From assembly GCA_021014945.1 (NCBI GenBank), contig MU266540.1:1-49378 (forward strand): 49,378 nucleotides of DNA. The letters run 5' to 3'. The translations under genes were made by a program, and so were the position numbers. The notes under the pieces were generated by a model that had not been told where the DNA came from, did no database searches, and was given only the letters and a program-made list of their open reading frames with translations. The DNA comes from Leucogyrophana mollusca (lineage: Eukaryota > Basidiomycota > Agaricomycetes > Boletales). This document shows positions 46,940-49,378 of the stretch, piece after piece. Within the stretch, counting starts at the first letter, position 1. Each line of letters begins with the position of its first letter.

Positions 46940-48349
46940 ATGCACGGATCTCTCAAAAATAAGGCAGCCCATCCTAACTTCCCACCGGAAATATGGCTCC
47001 AAATTTTCCAATTCGCGACTTATGTTCCAGACATATTGGCACCCGAAATTTATGACCACTCCAGTACGATCGGATGGCTGTTCAATCGTGATCACCACCG
47101 CGCCATTCGAGACTCGTTGGTGATGAAACGATATCTTGTACAGGTGTGCAAGATGTGGTACATTCTCGCATCCCCATACCTCTACAGGTCCGTCTACCTC
47201 GGCCGTGGTAGATGTTTATCATCGCTGTGCAGCACCCTCATGAGCTCGGCGCGTGGGACGCACCCTTTCAGCGGCGAGCGGCCGCTGGGTTCGTGGACGG
47301 AACGACTGGACATCGCCATGCGAGACCAGAGCCCAACTCACGGAGAGTTAGAATTAGACTTTCTCGCAGAAGCAATTCGATGCATGCCCAACCTCGCCAT
47401 CGTATCTTTTGCGGTCAGAGCGCCCCAGTACGATCATTTTGCCCTGCCAAGTTCGGTTGTTAACGCCCTCATGACACACGCCTTGTCTCTCTGAGTCATC
47501 GATTGGTCGACCGTTTATGCCGGTTTGTGGCCAACAGATTTTGATTTTGCGGCACTGCTTGCATCTGCTACTGGACTTCGCGTCGTAAACCACATATTTT
47601 CCTTTGTAAACCCACACGGAGCCTATTATCCTGCCGTTCCATCTGTCCAAACACTTGGCCTCTGCTCTGAGCTCTCGGAGGAAGCGTACTCACGCGGTAC
47701 CAAACTTTTCCCGTCGCTTCGCGAAATCATCTACCACCACGTGGAGATATCACCGAATGCACTGTGGCAGCGCTCGTTCTTGCCAACGTATGGTGGAAAC
47801 CTCACTTCCGTACATTTTCTCGACAACACCTGTTCCCCTAACGTTGACCTCGGCTCAGAATTGGCACGACTTTCACTGTACTGCCCGTGCCTGCGCTCTC
47901 TTGTTCTCTCCCTTCCGGAGTGGGCAGTGTTGCCGCTGAAATTCGACCTCCCCCCCTTGTATTATTTCGGCCTACGATGCGATGAAAATCAAGTTCCAAA
48001 AAAGGGCTATGCACCCGTGTTCGCAGCCTTACAGAGTCTTCACCAGTCCGTGCCTACCTTACAAGTCGTCCGTTTCACTGATCGTTATAACGTGATCGAC
48101 ATGAGAAAAAAACCCGCCCATCTCAGACGTGGTCTGGAGTCACTCAGAGACTGTCATTTTCGTGTGGAGGATCACGAGGGACGGTCGTTATTACAAGGTA
48201 CAGTGAGAGTGCCCAATACATTGGCCGAGTTCTCACATCATTTTCTTCTTCGCCTTCTATTCACCCCTACGCGTCAATTTCATACCGGCAGACGTCAATT
48301 TCACAGAGCGTCAGGAATCGAGCCTGACCGAAAGGATTTGAAAGCATGA
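46940..48349 (+). pseudogene. F-box/leucine-rich protein gene with in-frame TGA
   Basis: F-box proteins present substrates to SCF ubiquitin ligases. The frame starts at ATG 46940 (MHGSLKNKAAH), with the F-box LPPEIWLQIFQFATYVPDI at residues 14-32. It runs 184 codons through LDFLAEAIRCMPNLAIVSF and is broken by TGA at 47492-47494. The same frame continues past the stop for 285 codons with typical leucine-rich text (LARLSLYCPCLRSLVLSLPEW, LHQSVPTLQVVRF) and ends at TAA-free tail stop 48347-48349. No intron removes the stop without changing frame. A CGA-to-TGA change is the simplest cause. Readthrough, sequencing error or a recent null allele are alternatives. The upstream open frame from 46469 is minisatellite sequence, so 46940 is preferred. 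Confidence 0.7.
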
Positions 48350-48821
48350 TGAACTCCATGGTGCCGAGTTTGGACGGCGTACAGGAGGTGAGCATCTTCA
48401 CACCCACGATGCAACTCTTTCCATGCTTACCTCGGTCCCAGAAGCAGCAATGTGAGAAGTACTCATTCTGCACCACATACCTGAACTTATGTTGTGTGCG
48501 GCTGCAGGATATCTCGCGCATGTTCAAACCACCGCGCCGCCCTCTGAGCTCGAGAACACCGAACTCCAGATTGAAGGTCAGCGAGCGTCGCTATCTCAAC
48601 TCAGGACTCTATATGCAGAGTCGGGAAAAGCCCCTGTCGAACACTTCGATGCATTACCACTCCCGGAAGGCGATATGCGAGGGTTTTTGCAGATGAAGTT
48701 CGATTTGGGCGGGGGAGCTCTGGATAGGACCGCTTCTGAGAAGGATGACACGAGTCTTGCGAGTAGCGGGAACGGGCTATGGAAGGGACGCCGGTGGCTG
48801 AGCTTGAAGGTGGGGTTGTAG
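48350..48821 (+). pseudogene. Degraded NmrA-like C-terminal fragment
   Basis: On the plus strand, after an intron-like segment (48446-48516, GTGAGA..GCTGCAG), the frame GYLAHVQTTAPPSELENTEL continues to IEGQRASLSQLRTLY and ends GNGLWKGRRWLSLKVGL at TAG 48819-48821. It aligns by eye to the last exon of the two NmrA copies (GFLAYVLTTLPPSKL, FRIEGERGSM). The preceding exon is recognisable (HDATLSMLTSVPEAA), but the junction does not keep frame and no Rossmann part exists. It is a diverged third family member on the opposite strand, now a relic. Confidence 0.6.
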
Positions 48822-49378
48822 ATAAGAGGGAGTGGTTCATGTCAATTAGTTGGTCGGTTTCCTTCTTTGTTGTTGTATATGAATCGACGTCAGCATCTCG
48901 GTACGTAGTCAGATACATCACAGGATATTGACGAGCACGTAGTAGCATAGTAGGTGAAGTAATTGCCGGGATAGGCGGTGGCGTCCGTTTGGGGCCTTCC
49001 TCAGAGTTCCTCAGCTTCCTCGTTCATTTGTGATCGTGCGGTGCTTTCAGTCATCAGTAAATTCCGAAACTGCTTAAATTCCCTTGCGGCAGCTTTTCCC
49101 CCAAACAAGTAATGCTCAAGCACGCCGAAAGGACCTCTTTAGCAAGGAGATGTCCACTTGCGGCAAGTGAAAATAAGTAGATTCGTCTACATGTTTGCCC
49201 TTAATGTAACTTTTTTTCACTTGAAGTCGCACTTATTTAAGGGGAAGAACAAGACGAACTGTATTTCAAGTACGCAAATGTCACGGCAAGTGTGGTAAGT
49301 GGGGGAACAAGAGAAAATAAGGGGGATAAAAAAGGGCGGAAAGTGCACGGAAAGCGCAAAAAAAAGAAGGTAAGAGAG
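48822..49378. other. Right edge, non-coding with small palindromes
   Basis: No gene supported. A perfect palindrome CACTTG-CGG-CAAGTG lies at 49155-49169. Related words recur nearby: CTTGCGGCA at 49083, CACTTG at 49218 and CGGCAAGTG at 49284. The last 60 bp are purine-rich (GGGGGATAAAAAAGGGCGG). The pattern could belong to a transposon end or promoter beyond the window. Confidence 0.35.

Larger units (their letters stand above)
44531..47355. repeat. Tandem duplication, unit 2 (2.82 kb)
   Basis: Copy of 41190-44526. It joins unit 1 directly inside the truncated F-box frame. Differences from unit 1 are a 200 bp insertion holding a 3 x 54 bp minisatellite, loss or absence of about 740 bp, scattered substitutions, and small in-frame indels in the NmrA gene. 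Confidence 0.85.

Noticed and set aside
1..49378. tRNA, rRNA or CRISPR features
   Set aside because: Reading both strands by eye I found no convincing tRNA arm pattern, rRNA segment or spaced repeat array; tRNAscan-SE and Rfam searches would settle this.

Overview
The window is nuclear DNA of a filamentous fungus, most likely a mushroom-forming basidiomycete (Agaricomycetes). The evidence is densely spaced genes with many 44-70 bp introns bounded by GT..AG, CTNAC-like branch sites, and protein families typical of this group (GT69 CAP59-like glycosyltransferase, Helitrons, F-box and NmrA expansions). I rebuilt exon chains by hand. Every multi-exon model offered as an intact gene keeps one reading frame through all junctions and has a coding length divisible by three.

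Layout. Positions 1-125 hold the 3' end of an unidentified gene. Two small uncharacterised genes follow (807-1344, 1808-2420). From 2.7 to 40.7 kb lies mostly housekeeping sequence. TUM1-type sulfurtransferase (minus) and V-ATPase subunit C/VMA5 (plus) diverge from a 101 bp gap. A 10-exon KH-domain RNA-binding protein lies on the minus strand. A 1.66k-residue uncharacterised protein (minus) diverges from URB2/NPA2, a 15-exon 60S ribosome-assembly factor. A threonine aldolase (minus) contains a 15-nt microexon. Further on are a CAP59-like glycosyltransferase (plus) and a GPI-anchored secreted phosphoesterase (minus).

Between the aldolase and the glycosyltransferase sits a Helitron, roughly 25-34.7 kb, that looks intact. 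ORF1 encodes about 2554 residues: a novel N-terminus, a DUF6570-like region, a HUH Rep nuclease with two tyrosines, a PIF1-type helicase, and a C-terminal papain/USP-like cysteine peptidase domain. Its start codon appears to be split by an intron. A second gene 128 bp downstream (7 exons, 421 residues) looks like a companion or captured gene. I could not fix the element's ends. About 2 kb after it holds only decayed sequence.

The last 8 kb is a recent tandem duplication. Each unit holds an NmrA/isoflavone-reductase-like gene on the minus strand and an F-box gene on the plus strand. The breakpoint cut one F-box copy and fused it to the next unit. The surviving F-box copy has an in-frame TGA. 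One unit gained a 3 x 54 bp minisatellite, and the other carries about 740 bp of extra sequence. A third, decayed NmrA fragment follows. The most interesting items are the Helitron with its peptidase domain and companion gene, and the duplication locus.
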